Origin: an uncultured Oscillibacter sp. | GTDB taxonomy: Bacteria > Bacillota > Clostridia > Oscillospirales > Oscillospiraceae | Assembly (NCBI GenBank): GCA_900550685.1 | Contig: URTS01000052.1 | Span: 1-11,830 of the forward strand | Reading direction: 5' to 3' | DNA: 11,830 nt | Position numbers and translations under genes: made by a program | Notes under the pieces: model-generated | Told to the model about the DNA's origin: nothing | Database searches by the model: none | The model's input: the letters and a program-made list of their open reading frames with translations, nothing else | In this document: in pieces, positions 1 to 6,119 of the stretch | How the letters are laid out: every line of letters begins with the position of its first letter | Numbering within the stretch: position 1 is the stretch's first letter

Positions 1-477
1 TTTCCCATTCTTCAGCCTCTCCACTTTTCCTAACCAGATTTCGTCGATGGTCCTGTTCCACGCTTCCTCCAGCGATTCCACCGGCAAGCCGTTGGCCTCG
101 AAGCCTTGCTGGATCGCACGGTAATAATACGGAGAAGGCAGTGCGGGCTGGCAGCACAGCGGTTCCGCCATGATATAAGCCATGACGGGGATTTTTGAGC
201 CATCCGCGGTTTGTACCATTACCGCTTCCTTGATGTAGTGACGGGGATACCCCTCGTAGCGATCCAGCGACTGCTCACACGAAGGCGTAAGTTTCCACAG
301 CAGACCGTGGACAACACTGTCCTTCTTGGGTGCGACGGTAGCAAAGCCGCTGCCGCGGAACTGCAATTCGTAGTTTTGCAGCGTCACCGGCCCAACGAGC
401 TGGGCGTCTGGACAACGATGCTCCATCTGTTCTAAATTGATATTGCTGCCGTAGGCGAAATACAGAGTTTCTTCCAT
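1..477 (-). CDS. Gamma-glutamylcyclotransferase (GGCT/AIG2-like) family protein, 3' end outside window
   Basis: Enzymes of this fold release a gamma-glutamyl group from an amine as 5-oxoproline. The gene is read by translating the minus strand from the ATG at 477 and stays open for 159 codons to the window edge, so the C-terminus is missing. Seen: the family signature YFAYGSN at residues 6-12 (substrate-binding loop near the N-terminus) and LDRYEGYP at 71-78, whose Glu75 matches the catalytic acid of GGCT proteins. The later stretch around 118-132 (YYR..QQGFEANGLP) resembles the usual C-terminal part of the domain, so the domain itself is probably almost complete. A purine-rich GGGGGACT lies just upstream. 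The gene begins one base after the stop of the acidic small protein and belongs to the same transcript as the amidoligase, which suggests a shared amide-bond pathway. Family assignment is firm; the substrate is unknown. Confidence 0.88.
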   Translation of the reverse strand, partial: MEETLYFAYGSNINLEQMEHRCPDAQLVGPVTLQNYELQFRGSGFATVAPKKDSVVHGLLWKLTPSCEQSLDRYEGYPRHYIKEAVMVQTADGSKIPVMAYIMAEPLCCQPALPSPYYYRAIQQGFEANGLPVESLEEAWNRTIDEIWLGKVERLKNGK

Positions 478-478
478 C

Positions 479-727
479 TTAGTCCCCCAGCAGTCTGAGT
501 CCGCCGATTCTGTCCAGATGGCGGAACATGGCCTGCGCCTGCGTTTCCGTATCTCCATCCGGCAGCGGGCAGTCTACACCTGTGGTGCGGATGACATTGC
601 TCTGTAAAAACCAGATGTAGCTCTCGATGTCCGGGAACTCTGTGGGATCAAAGGTCTGGTCCCGCAGACGGCCCATGATCTCCGTGGCCGTTCCCTCATA
701 GCCGGTTTCTTCGATCTGTATCTTCAA
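479..727 (-). CDS. Acidic 82-residue hypothetical protein between amidoligase and GGCT genes
   Basis: I do not recognise a family. The protein is small and acidic (about 15 Asp/Glu against 8 Lys/Arg), with no signal peptide, membrane segment or cysteine motif. It begins MKIQIEETGYEGTATEIM and has a Pro/Asp-rich middle (FDPTEFPDIESY) and a helical-looking C-terminus. A start at TTG 727 is preferred over the GTG at 736, because the GAGGTGA Shine-Dalgarno sequence at 733-739 lies 5 bases before the TTG but overlaps the GTG. With that start the gene follows the amidoligase stop after 5 bases and ends one base before the GGCT ATG. Being sandwiched between an amide-forming and an amide-releasing enzyme makes it a candidate substrate, carrier or regulator of the pair. 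That role is inference from position and composition only. Confidence 0.75.
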   Translation of the reverse strand: MKIQIEETGYEGTATEIMGRLRDQTFDPTEFPDIESYIWFLQSNVIRTTGVDCPLPDGDTETQAQAMFRHLDRIGGLRLLGD

Positions 728-732
728 TGGCT

Positions 733-742
733 TCACCTCTCC
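733..742 (-). promoter_or_regulatory. Ribosome binding site deciding the TTG start of the acidic small protein
   Basis: GGAGAGGTGA on the minus strand spans the amidoligase stop and lies 5 bases before TTG 727. The alternative GTG at 736 is part of this same sequence and cannot be served by it. Confidence 0.65.
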
Positions 743-1695
743 ATTTCTCTGGATTTTTTCTTCTTTTTATTGGCTTCATAAGTATCCTTGTCATAGCGCC
801 ATGCCCGATCACCCTCCAGATTGGCCAGCAGATGATTACGGGTATTCTTGAACTCGTCACCGTTGAGTCCCAGCCGCACCAGCCAGACACGGAAGGTGAA
901 CAGTTCGTTGTCACTATAGGTTTTCCGCATGACGGTGCTGCGCTGGTTAATGGCTTGAGCAGACATGGCAAGGCATAAATTCACATAGGCCGCGACCTTT
1001 CCGGCATGAAGCGTAGAGTTGAAACAACGCCACTCAACGGTTCCTCTATAAAACACAGAGTGCAGATTCAGGGCATAATAGCGCGTCCAGTTATAGTGTT
1101 CTCGGTCAGAGATATTCCCTTCATACCAGATGCTTTCCAGCGCCGTGAGATTTTTTGTTTCGTCAGAGGAGAGCTTGCGTGCTTCCTTTAGCATTGGCTC
1201 CCGCACCTTCTGGCAGTATTGGCTGACACGGCTTGAATTTACCTGCAGTGCTTTGAACAGGATATCCTCCTTGGAGTACATAATGCTCAGAAGGTTTTTC
1301 AGACTCTGGCGGTTGTGGTTGGCGGCGTCCACATGAACATGGATACCGCAGGAGTGGTTGACTTTGGCCCCGGCATGGCGCACCTGACGGACACACTCCT
1401 GAAGCCTGGGTAACTCCGCGTAAGTGAGTTTTGGCGTCACCATCTCGACCCGGTATTCGATGTCACCGGTGCGTATATACCCGCTCGCAGTTTTCATTTC
1501 CGTAACAATACTGGAATCGCTCATGATGCTCCATGCCTTGCCATCCGGGTCTTTCACGCTCCATTTATCGTAACCGCCCCCCACATAGTAAGGTTCTGTG
1601 CCAAAATAATTGGCCAGCGCCTGCGCAGCCTGCCCGCGAGTGAGTCCCGTCATCTCGACCTCAACGCCAAAGCACTGATCCTTCATTCCGATCAT
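733..1695 (-). CDS. Putative amidoligase (Amidoligase_2, COOH-NH2 ligase of the glutamine synthetase / GCS-like fold)
   Basis: Family members are predicted ATP-dependent ligases joining a carboxylate to an amine, related in fold to glutamine synthetase and gamma-glutamylcysteine synthetase. Visible hallmarks of this 320-residue protein are GVEVEMTG at 10-17, where Glu12 and Glu14 are the expected metal ligands; a WSVKDPDGKAWSIMSDSSI segment at 45-63; EMVTPKL at 84-90; CGIHVHVD at 116-123 with the HxH pair; and TVEWRCFN at 219-226, matching the conserved Arg-containing strand of the family. The C-terminus is a Lys-rich tail (310-320). The start ATG overlaps the methyltransferase stop in an ATGA, implying translational coupling; a second in-frame ATG lies at codon 4. 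It is followed by an acidic small protein and a GGCT, an arrangement known for this family in phages and mobile elements. The substrate, possibly a peptide, protein or cell-wall amine, cannot be deduced. Confidence 0.9.
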   Translation of the reverse strand: MIGMKDQCFGVEVEMTGLTRGQAAQALANYFGTEPYYVGGGYDKWSVKDPDGKAWSIMSDSSIVTEMKTASGYIRTGDIEYRVEMVTPKLTYAELPRLQECVRQVRHAGAKVNHSCGIHVHVDAANHNRQSLKNLLSIMYSKEDILFKALQVNSSRVSQYCQKVREPMLKEARKLSSDETKNLTALESIWYEGNISDREHYNWTRYYALNLHSVFYRGTVEWRCFNSTLHAGKVAAYVNLCLAMSAQAINQRSTVMRKTYSDNELFTFRVWLVRLGLNGDEFKNTRNHLLANLEGDRAWRYDKDTYEANKKKKKSREMER

Positions 1696-2945
1696 GCTGC
1701 GGCACCTGTTTTCAATTCCTCGTCCACTGCCTGGATACGCTTGGCAATCGCCTCAATTACATTGACGGTGACACTGTTGCCCGCCTGCTTATAGGCCTGA
1801 GCGTCGGACTGGATGGCGAGGATGCGGTCAATTTGCCATTCCTCAAAACCCTGGAGCCGCAGGCACTCGCGGGGCATGAGACGGCGGATGCGTCCACCGT
1901 TTTCTACAATTCCCTGAATACAGCTGGTTTCCAGCGTATGGGCAATATCACACCCAACGCGCCCGCGGCGGGTGTTGCTGCCTGCGTAGCCCAAATCCAC
2001 CGTATCGCCGGGTTGAGCCTCCTTGTACCCCTTCTTGGTCGCCTCCTTGATGAGCAGGACACCGGAGCGCTCGCCTTTACGGTTGGACAGTGTGGTCTGT
2101 CCATACCGGGCGGTGAGACAGCGGGCAGCGTCCGTTTGCTTTGGATGCCCGCTGCAAAGGTCTACCAGCACAGCGTTTTGTGTTTGGTTCCGGTTGATTC
2201 CTCTGAAATCGCTGGCGTTCAGCGGAATTGCTGTATCCCGCTTTCCGACGATCCCATCTTTCCGGTTAAAGCCCACCAGGTATAATCCGGTCTTCCCGCC
2301 CATGCCGCCAGCGCCGGCAGTCTGGGTGCAGGCTACTCCGTCCGCGTCATAGATCCGGGAGCCTTGCGGCCCTCCGAGGACTTGTACAAGAGCTTTTCCA
2401 CCTGTGCCGAAGACAGGTAATATTTTCCCGGCGCATCGGGGATCAAGATATCCGATAAGGAACAGCCTTCGTCTTGATTGCGGGACTCCAAAACATTTGC
2501 TGTTAAGCACAGTCCATTCGACATGGTACCCCAGGTCATCCAGTGCGGAGAGGATGACCGAAAAGGTTTTCCCTTGATCATGCGATAAAAGGCCGGGAAC
2601 ATTTTCAAGCAGCAGATACGGAGGTCGCTTTGCTTGAGCCAATCGGGCAATCTCAAAGAAGAGAGTTCCTCTGGCGTCGGCAAAGCCCCGTCTGCGGCCA
2701 GCGTTAGAAAATGCCTGGCAGGGGAATCCTCCACAGAGCAGGTCGAAGTCCGGCAGATCTGCGGGGTCAATTTGGGTTGCGTCCGGATAGTATCGTTCCT
2801 CCTTTCCCGGTTCGTAGATCGCTTGGTAGCTGGCATTGGCGTATTTGTCGATCTCACAGTGTCCAACACACCGGAAACCGCCCGCGCGGGTCAGCCCGGA
2901 GCGGAAACCGCCAATGCCGGCAAACATATCAAAGTATCGGATCAG
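1692..2945 (-). CDS. DNA (cytosine-5-)-methyltransferase, Dcm-like, orphan
   Basis: Transfers a methyl group from S-adenosylmethionine to C5 of cytosine in a specific DNA site. Numbered from the ATG at 2927, the motifs are: FAGIGGF at 2-8 (motif I, SAM binding), GGFPCQ at 66-71 with catalytic Cys70 (IV), ENV at 108-110 (VI), QSRRRLFLIG at 150-159 (VIII), RLMPRECLRLQGF at 349-361 (IX) and QAYKQAGNSV at 377-386 (X). The set is complete, so activity is likely. The variable region (about 165-345) is long and contains quasi-repeated blocks. The ATG at 2927 has no nearby ribosome binding site, whereas AAGGAGA lies 9 bases before a CTG at 2945 that adds LIRYFD, the usual start context of such enzymes. 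I therefore extend to CTG, giving 417 residues; the 2927 start remains possible. No restriction endonuclease is adjacent, so self-protection or anti-restriction is the likely role. Confidence 0.93.
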   Translation of the reverse strand: MIRYFDMFAGIGGFRSGLTRAGGFRCVGHCEIDKYANASYQAIYEPGKEERYYPDATQIDPADLPDFDLLCGGFPCQAFSNAGRRRGFADARGTLFFEIARLAQAKRPPYLLLENVPGLLSHDQGKTFSVILSALDDLGYHVEWTVLNSKCFGVPQSRRRLFLIGYLDPRCAGKILPVFGTGGKALVQVLGGPQGSRIYDADGVACTQTAGAGGMGGKTGLYLVGFNRKDGIVGKRDTAIPLNASDFRGINRNQTQNAVLVDLCSGHPKQTDAARCLTARYGQTTLSNRKGERSGVLLIKEATKKGYKEAQPGDTVDLGYAGSNTRRGRVGCDIAHTLETSCIQGIVENGGRIRRLMPRECLRLQGFEEWQIDRILAIQSDAQAYKQAGNSVTVNVIEAIAKRIQAVDEELKTGAAA

Positions 2946-3238
2946 TCTGTATCATCTCCTTCCTGCAGCGACGCAAGAAAGCCGAGAACATCCTCGTCGA
3001 TGCTCCCGGCCTGCGGCGCTGCTTGTGCGATTTGGATCTGGCTGTCTTGCAATTCCTGACGGATCACCTGACGCACAGCCTCCAGCAGTTCCCGCTGATT
3101 TTTGTGTTCACAGATCATCCGGCAGACGGCACCGGTGCGTTCACCCGCCGGAATATCCATCAGCGTCCGCCACGCCTGCCGCTGGATGGGCGAGGCCATG
3201 GAGAAGGACAGGTTCAGCCGCTTCTTGTCACTGCTCAT
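2942..3238 (-). CDS. Small ParR-like protein, probable centromere-binding partner of ParM
   Basis: The 98-residue protein has the layout of a ParR/StbB-type adaptor. Residues 7-14 (RLNLSFSM) look like the beta strand of a ribbon-helix-helix DNA-binding domain. They are followed by two predicted helices (PIQRQAWRTLMDIP and GERTGAVCRMICEH) and then a Gln-rich linker. An acidic C-terminal tail at 80-98 contains VLGFLASL, the kind of short hydrophobic segment that adaptors use to touch the actin filament. It directly follows parM with an 11-base overlap, the classic parM-parR order. Its own Shine-Dalgarno sequence is weak, so expression probably depends on coupling to parM. Its stop overlaps the putative CTG start of the methyltransferase. 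The identification rests on context and predicted fold rather than on a diagnostic motif. Confidence 0.62.
   Translation of the reverse strand: MSSDKKRLNLSFSMASPIQRQAWRTLMDIPAGERTGAVCRMICEHKNQRELLEAVRQVIRQELQDSQIQIAQAAPQAGSIDEDVLGFLASLQEGDDTD
2955..2961 (-). promoter_or_regulatory. Ribosome binding site pointing to a CTG start for the methyltransferase
   Basis: AAGGAGA on the minus strand, inside the parR-like gene, lies 9 bases before CTG 2945 but 27 bases before the first ATG (2927). The CTG overlaps the parR-like stop as CTGA. Confidence 0.5.
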
Positions 3239-4154
3239 GCTTTTTCGACATTCGCTCTGTCAGACGCTCATATCCCTTGGCATTTAAGCAAACGTCATCC
3301 AGTATGATGGGACGGCATAGTCCGTCCGCGGCGGAAGCATGATGCTTCAGCAGCGTCGCACCGCCGCCAAGAAAAACAGCAGGCATGGCTCGGACGTCCA
3401 GACCGCTCTCCGCGATGGCAGAGAGCAGGCGTTTGGTGTAGCGTTCCGCTTCCTGATAAATGATCTTTTTCGCGTCCTCGTTCACATGGCTGGCATCGCC
3501 GCGCAGAACGCTTTCAATCTGCGCTGCCGTCATAGACAGGCCAAGGCTGCGACGGATCTGCTCGCTGATCTCATCCAGGCAGCGGATCATGCCGAGTTCC
3601 AGACTGCGGCAGGTGGCGGCGTTGGGGATGCGGTTGTCCAGCCGCATGAGATCCACCGTCCAGCCGCCGATATCCGCAACGATGACGGATGGCTCATCCA
3701 GCAGGCTACCCTGCGTCAGCGCTGCGGCATAGCCCTGCGGATACAGCGACACTTTGGAGATCGTGATGACATAGTCCTGTCCTTCATAGCGGAAGGACAC
3801 CGGTTTACCGCCCCGGCACAGGTAGTCCCGGAACGCTTTCTTATCCCTGCCGAAGCTGGTGAGCGGCAGTCCGGCTGCCAGATGGATGTCCGCTGCCGTT
3901 CCGGCATTGCGGTATGCCAGTTCCTTTGCGATGGCGGCCAGCGTAAGAAGATAGTAATCCTCCGTTTGGGTCTTGTCCTTTTGGAGCGGCTGGCGTCCGC
4001 TGCCCACCACATAATATTTACCGCCGTATTCCAACACATTGTTCAGCGTGTACGGCTCATGCTCATGGGCCACCAGCCCGGTGTGAAAGGAAAAATGCGC
4101 GGTTTTCATGGCAGCGTAGCCATGATCTACACCGATGATGACGGATTCGCTCAT
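3228..4154 (-). CDS. parM: ParM/StbA-family actin-like partition ATPase
   Basis: ParM-type proteins form ATP-dependent filaments that push sister copies of a plasmid or excised element apart. The 308-residue length fits the family. Actin-fold motifs are visible in order: IGVDHGYAAMK at 7-17 (phosphate 1, with the Asp), a conserved YPQGYAA at 138-144, ADIGGWTVDLM at 160-170 (phosphate 2, DxGxxTxD) and FLGGGATLL at 261-269 (adenosine-binding loop). There is no signal peptide or membrane segment, as expected for a cytoplasmic cytomotive protein. The ATG lies in an ATGA overlap with the DUF4240 gene and has a good upstream GGAGGTGA. The downstream small gene overlaps by 11 bases and is probably its DNA-binding partner. 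There is no spacer upstream for the centromere that usually precedes parM, so that site must lie elsewhere. Confidence 0.88.
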   Translation of the reverse strand: MSESVIIGVDHGYAAMKTAHFSFHTGLVAHEHEPYTLNNVLEYGGKYYVVGSGRQPLQKDKTQTEDYYLLTLAAIAKELAYRNAGTAADIHLAAGLPLTSFGRDKKAFRDYLCRGGKPVSFRYEGQDYVITISKVSLYPQGYAAALTQGSLLDEPSVIVADIGGWTVDLMRLDNRIPNAATCRSLELGMIRCLDEISEQIRRSLGLSMTAAQIESVLRGDASHVNEDAKKIIYQEAERYTKRLLSAIAESGLDVRAMPAVFLGGGATLLKHHASAADGLCRPIILDDVCLNAKGYERLTERMSKKHEQ

Positions 4155-4837
4155 CTGGCCTCACCTCCATGATTGCGGTGTTTCTTTTTGGACGCTTGCC
4201 GCTGGTCATACGCCTTTCCGGCACGGATGAGATCCCGCATTTCCTTTTGCTGCACATTCCAGCGTGTCTTGCCATCCCAGCCCGGATGCGCCGCGCAGAG
4301 CCGTGGCAGGTACTGTTTCAGCTCCGGTCCCTCTCTGGGAAATTCAATACCGCCTTTGTAGACGATATCCTGTTCCAGTTCTGCCAGCAGTGTTTCATAT
4401 CTTGTCTGATCCGTCTGGTCATAGGCACTTTTGCCGGTGAGCTGCTCATAGGCATAATCTCCTACATAACTGAGCGTCTCAAAGCAGCAGTCCCCGTAGG
4501 GGGTGACCTCCGCGAGAGAGTCCGGGTCTGCCAGCGCGGACAGATAGACGTCCCTTCCCTGGGCAATGAGCCAGGCGCGAAAGTCGATAAAGCCGTCATC
4601 GCTGCAGCCATATTCCTTCATGACCCCGGCGGCGTCCCACAGTCCAAACTTGTCCGCAAGGTCCTGATAGGCGTGGAGGATATCATGGAAATTCTGCGCC
4701 TGCTCCGGTCCCATAGATACCAGCCGGTCTTTCAGGAAGTCCATCATAGCGTCCATGTCCTGTCCGCAGGTCTCCTTTGCACTCTGAATCAGCTTCCAGA
4801 AAGTATCTTTGTTGATTTCAGTGATGTTATCGTTCAT
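4151..4837 (-). CDS. DUF4240 domain-containing protein
   Basis: A 228-residue cytoplasmic protein of unknown function. Residues about 9-135 match the DUF4240 pattern as I remember it: an N-terminal DTFWKLI segment, then WDAAGVM at 68-74 and the very characteristic GCSDDGFIDFRAWLIAQGR at 77-95, and then ALADPDSLA. Beyond 140 the sequence is specific to this protein and ends in a basic tail (KKKHRNHGGEAR). DUF4240 proteins occur widely as stand-alone genes with no established activity. Here the gene sits between small unrecognised genes and parM. It overlaps the upstream gene by 11 bases and parM by the four bases ATGA, so it is co-translated with the partition genes. A GAGGTGG sits just upstream of the ATG. 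A role in segregation would be a guess. Confidence 0.8.
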   Translation of the reverse strand: MNDNITEINKDTFWKLIQSAKETCGQDMDAMMDFLKDRLVSMGPEQAQNFHDILHAYQDLADKFGLWDAAGVMKEYGCSDDGFIDFRAWLIAQGRDVYLSALADPDSLAEVTPYGDCCFETLSYVGDYAYEQLTGKSAYDQTDQTRYETLLAELEQDIVYKGGIEFPREGPELKQYLPRLCAAHPGWDGKTRWNVQQKEMRDLIRAGKAYDQRQASKKKHRNHGGEAR

Positions 4838-5222
4838 GTCCCACCTCTTTCGCTCCTTTTTCCTTTGTTTTCAGGAGATGTGCCAACCCCATGCGCCCCA
4901 GCGCATCCGCGCAGATCGCTTCACGAAACGCGCGGTATTCCGGCGTGGTGGTGTCTACCTTGCCGAGAATGGCCCGTTCGTAGGTGGTTCCGGGGACGAT
5001 CTCCCATGTGACTGCATCGAAATGAGCTGCTTCCAAATAGCGCAGGAGGGTATGCCCGTCCGCCGCCTCAAACGCGCCCCGGTTATCTTCATAAGGGAAA
5101 GCGTCATAGGGCTGGAAGCCGGTGATCCGCTGCGCGGCGCGATACAGCCGAAAGCCCTCCCCATCCAGCTGCGCCGCGAATTTACAGTAGATATCCGCCG
5201 CTGACAATTCACGCCGCTCCAT
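4827..5222 (-). CDS. Hypothetical protein, 131 residues
   Basis: I do not recognise a family. The frame is open back to 5252, but the ATG at 5222 is chosen because AAAGGAGA (5229-5236) sits 6 bases in front of it. The protein begins MERRELSAADIYCKFAAQLD. It looks soluble and alpha-helical, with many aromatic residues in the first half (FRLYRAAQRITGFQPYDAF). The last third (TTPEYRAFREAICADALGRM, then GLAHLLKTKEKG) looks like one long amphipathic helix with a Lys-rich end. There are no membrane segments and no catalytic motif. It overlaps the upstream gene by 14 bases and the DUF4240 gene by 11 bases, so it is a genuine member of the chain. Similar small proteins with a C-terminal YRAFRE-type segment are often seen in Clostridia mobile elements, but their role is unknown to me. 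Confidence 0.75.
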   Translation of the reverse strand: MERRELSAADIYCKFAAQLDGEGFRLYRAAQRITGFQPYDAFPYEDNRGAFEAADGHTLLRYLEAAHFDAVTWEIVPGTTYERAILGKVDTTTPEYRAFREAICADALGRMGLAHLLKTKEKGAKEVGHER

Positions 5223-5631
5223 CCGAGGTCTCCTTTCTCGTCCAGAACGCAAAGCGTTCCAGGAATCGGACGCGCTTTTGCACCTTTCCGGCAGACATAT
5301 CCAGTCCGTTCATCTGCGCCTGGATGCGGTGCCGAATGGCCTTCAGCTTCTGCGGATCGTTACAGCAATCCACGATGACATACTCGCCGCCGCTGGCGGC
5401 CAGCACCTCACGCTTGCCGGTCTCATCCCGAATGGTGGACATAAGGCGCTGGCCCAGCCGCTTCCGATAGGCGTCCTGCAAGGCGTCGATATCGCCGCAG
5501 ACGCCGTGCCGCTCCAAGATGGCCGCGATCTCCTGAGAACTGATCCGGGTCTCCGCGGACAGCCTGTTCAGGATCTCCCTTTGGGCGTCAGGAGGGAGGC
5601 TGGGCGGTGAAGGACTTTTCTTCTCTTTCAT
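5209..5631 (-). CDS. Hypothetical protein, 140 residues, basic and helical
   Basis: No family recognised. The N-terminus is Lys/Ser/Pro-rich and probably disordered (residues 1-14). A predicted helical segment follows, LNRLSAETRISSQEIAAILERHGV (21-44), whose spacing loosely resembles a helix-turn-helix or winged-helix recognition unit. A stretch around 82-92 (GEYVIVDCCND) looks like a beta strand. The C-terminal part (95-135) is rich in Lys and Arg and in helix. The basic character and helix-turn-helix-like segment are compatible with nucleic-acid binding, but this is weak inference. The start ATG overlaps the previous stop (ATGA), and an AAAGGAGG is well placed about 10 bases upstream. It lies within the ssb-parB-parM chain. 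Confidence 0.72.
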   Translation of the reverse strand: MKEKKSPSPPSLPPDAQREILNRLSAETRISSQEIAAILERHGVCGDIDALQDAYRKRLGQRLMSTIRDETGKREVLAASGGEYVIVDCCNDPQKLKAIRHRIQAQMNGLDMSAGKVQKRVRFLERFAFWTRKETSDGAA

Positions 5632-6119
5632 CGCGTCGGTTCCTCCTTTTTTGGCATTTTCGTAACAGTCGGCGGCTCTGTTGCCCGCACCAACTTCTTT
5701 CCATGCTCATTCAGATATCTCTGCATTTCACGGACACTTTGGCACCCAAACTCCGGTTCCTGAAAACCGCCACGCTCCGTATACAGCGTCCATTTCTGCT
5801 TTTCATAAGGGCAATCCTGAGACACCACAAAGTACCGTCCGCAGCGGTCTCCCTCCAACGGCTCAAAGCGCACGTCATCATAGAGGGAGCCGTCCATGGG
5901 GCAGTTGTTTTTAAACCAGACATAGTAATTGTCCAGAATGGCAGGTTCCGTGATTCCCATGACCACCCTGCCGATCCGCTGCAGTCTGCCGGCAAGAGCC
6001 GTATCGCTGCAAAACCAGTCATACCACCCGGCGCGGATCTGCGTCTCACGGGATCTATCCTGAAACGCCCCCTTGCGGAACAGGTCCTGCCACTGGCGAA
6101 CAGAAAGCATCTCGCTCAT
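5628..6119 (-). CDS. Hypothetical protein, 163 residues
   Basis: Not recognised. It is a soluble protein, unusually rich in Trp, Tyr and Cys (for example GWYDWFCSD at 31-39, NNYYVWFKNNC-like residues at 64-73, and KQKWTLYTERGGFQEPEFGC at 107-126). It ends in a charged Pro/Lys-rich tail (148-163). The dense aromatic content with conserved-looking turns suggests a compact alpha/beta domain, not a low-complexity region. There is no signal peptide, transmembrane segment or obvious catalytic motif. The ATG sits in an ATGA overlap with the ParB-domain gene, with GAGGTGG just upstream; a second ATG is at codon 4. It is probably a conserved accessory gene of this class of element. Its position between the ParB-domain gene and the partition genes is the only clue to function. 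Confidence 0.75.
   Translation of the reverse strand: MSEMLSVRQWQDLFRKGAFQDRSRETQIRAGWYDWFCSDTALAGRLQRIGRVVMGITEPAILDNYYVWFKNNCPMDGSLYDDVRFEPLEGDRCGRYFVVSQDCPYEKQKWTLYTERGGFQEPEFGCQSVREMQRYLNEHGKKLVRATEPPTVTKMPKKEEPTR

Noticed and set aside
2333..2869. A 178-codon minus-strand frame within the methyltransferase gene
   Set aside because: Out-of-frame shadow; the methyltransferase frame contains the complete motif series.
1692..2945. A restriction-modification system
   Set aside because: Only the methyltransferase is present; neighbours are a parR-like gene and an amidoligase, with no nuclease motif seen in either.
3339..4172. A 277-codon plus-strand open frame opposite parM
   Set aside because: Composition typical of an antisense shadow (Arg, His, Ala-rich) with no motif, while the minus frame shows all actin-fold motifs.
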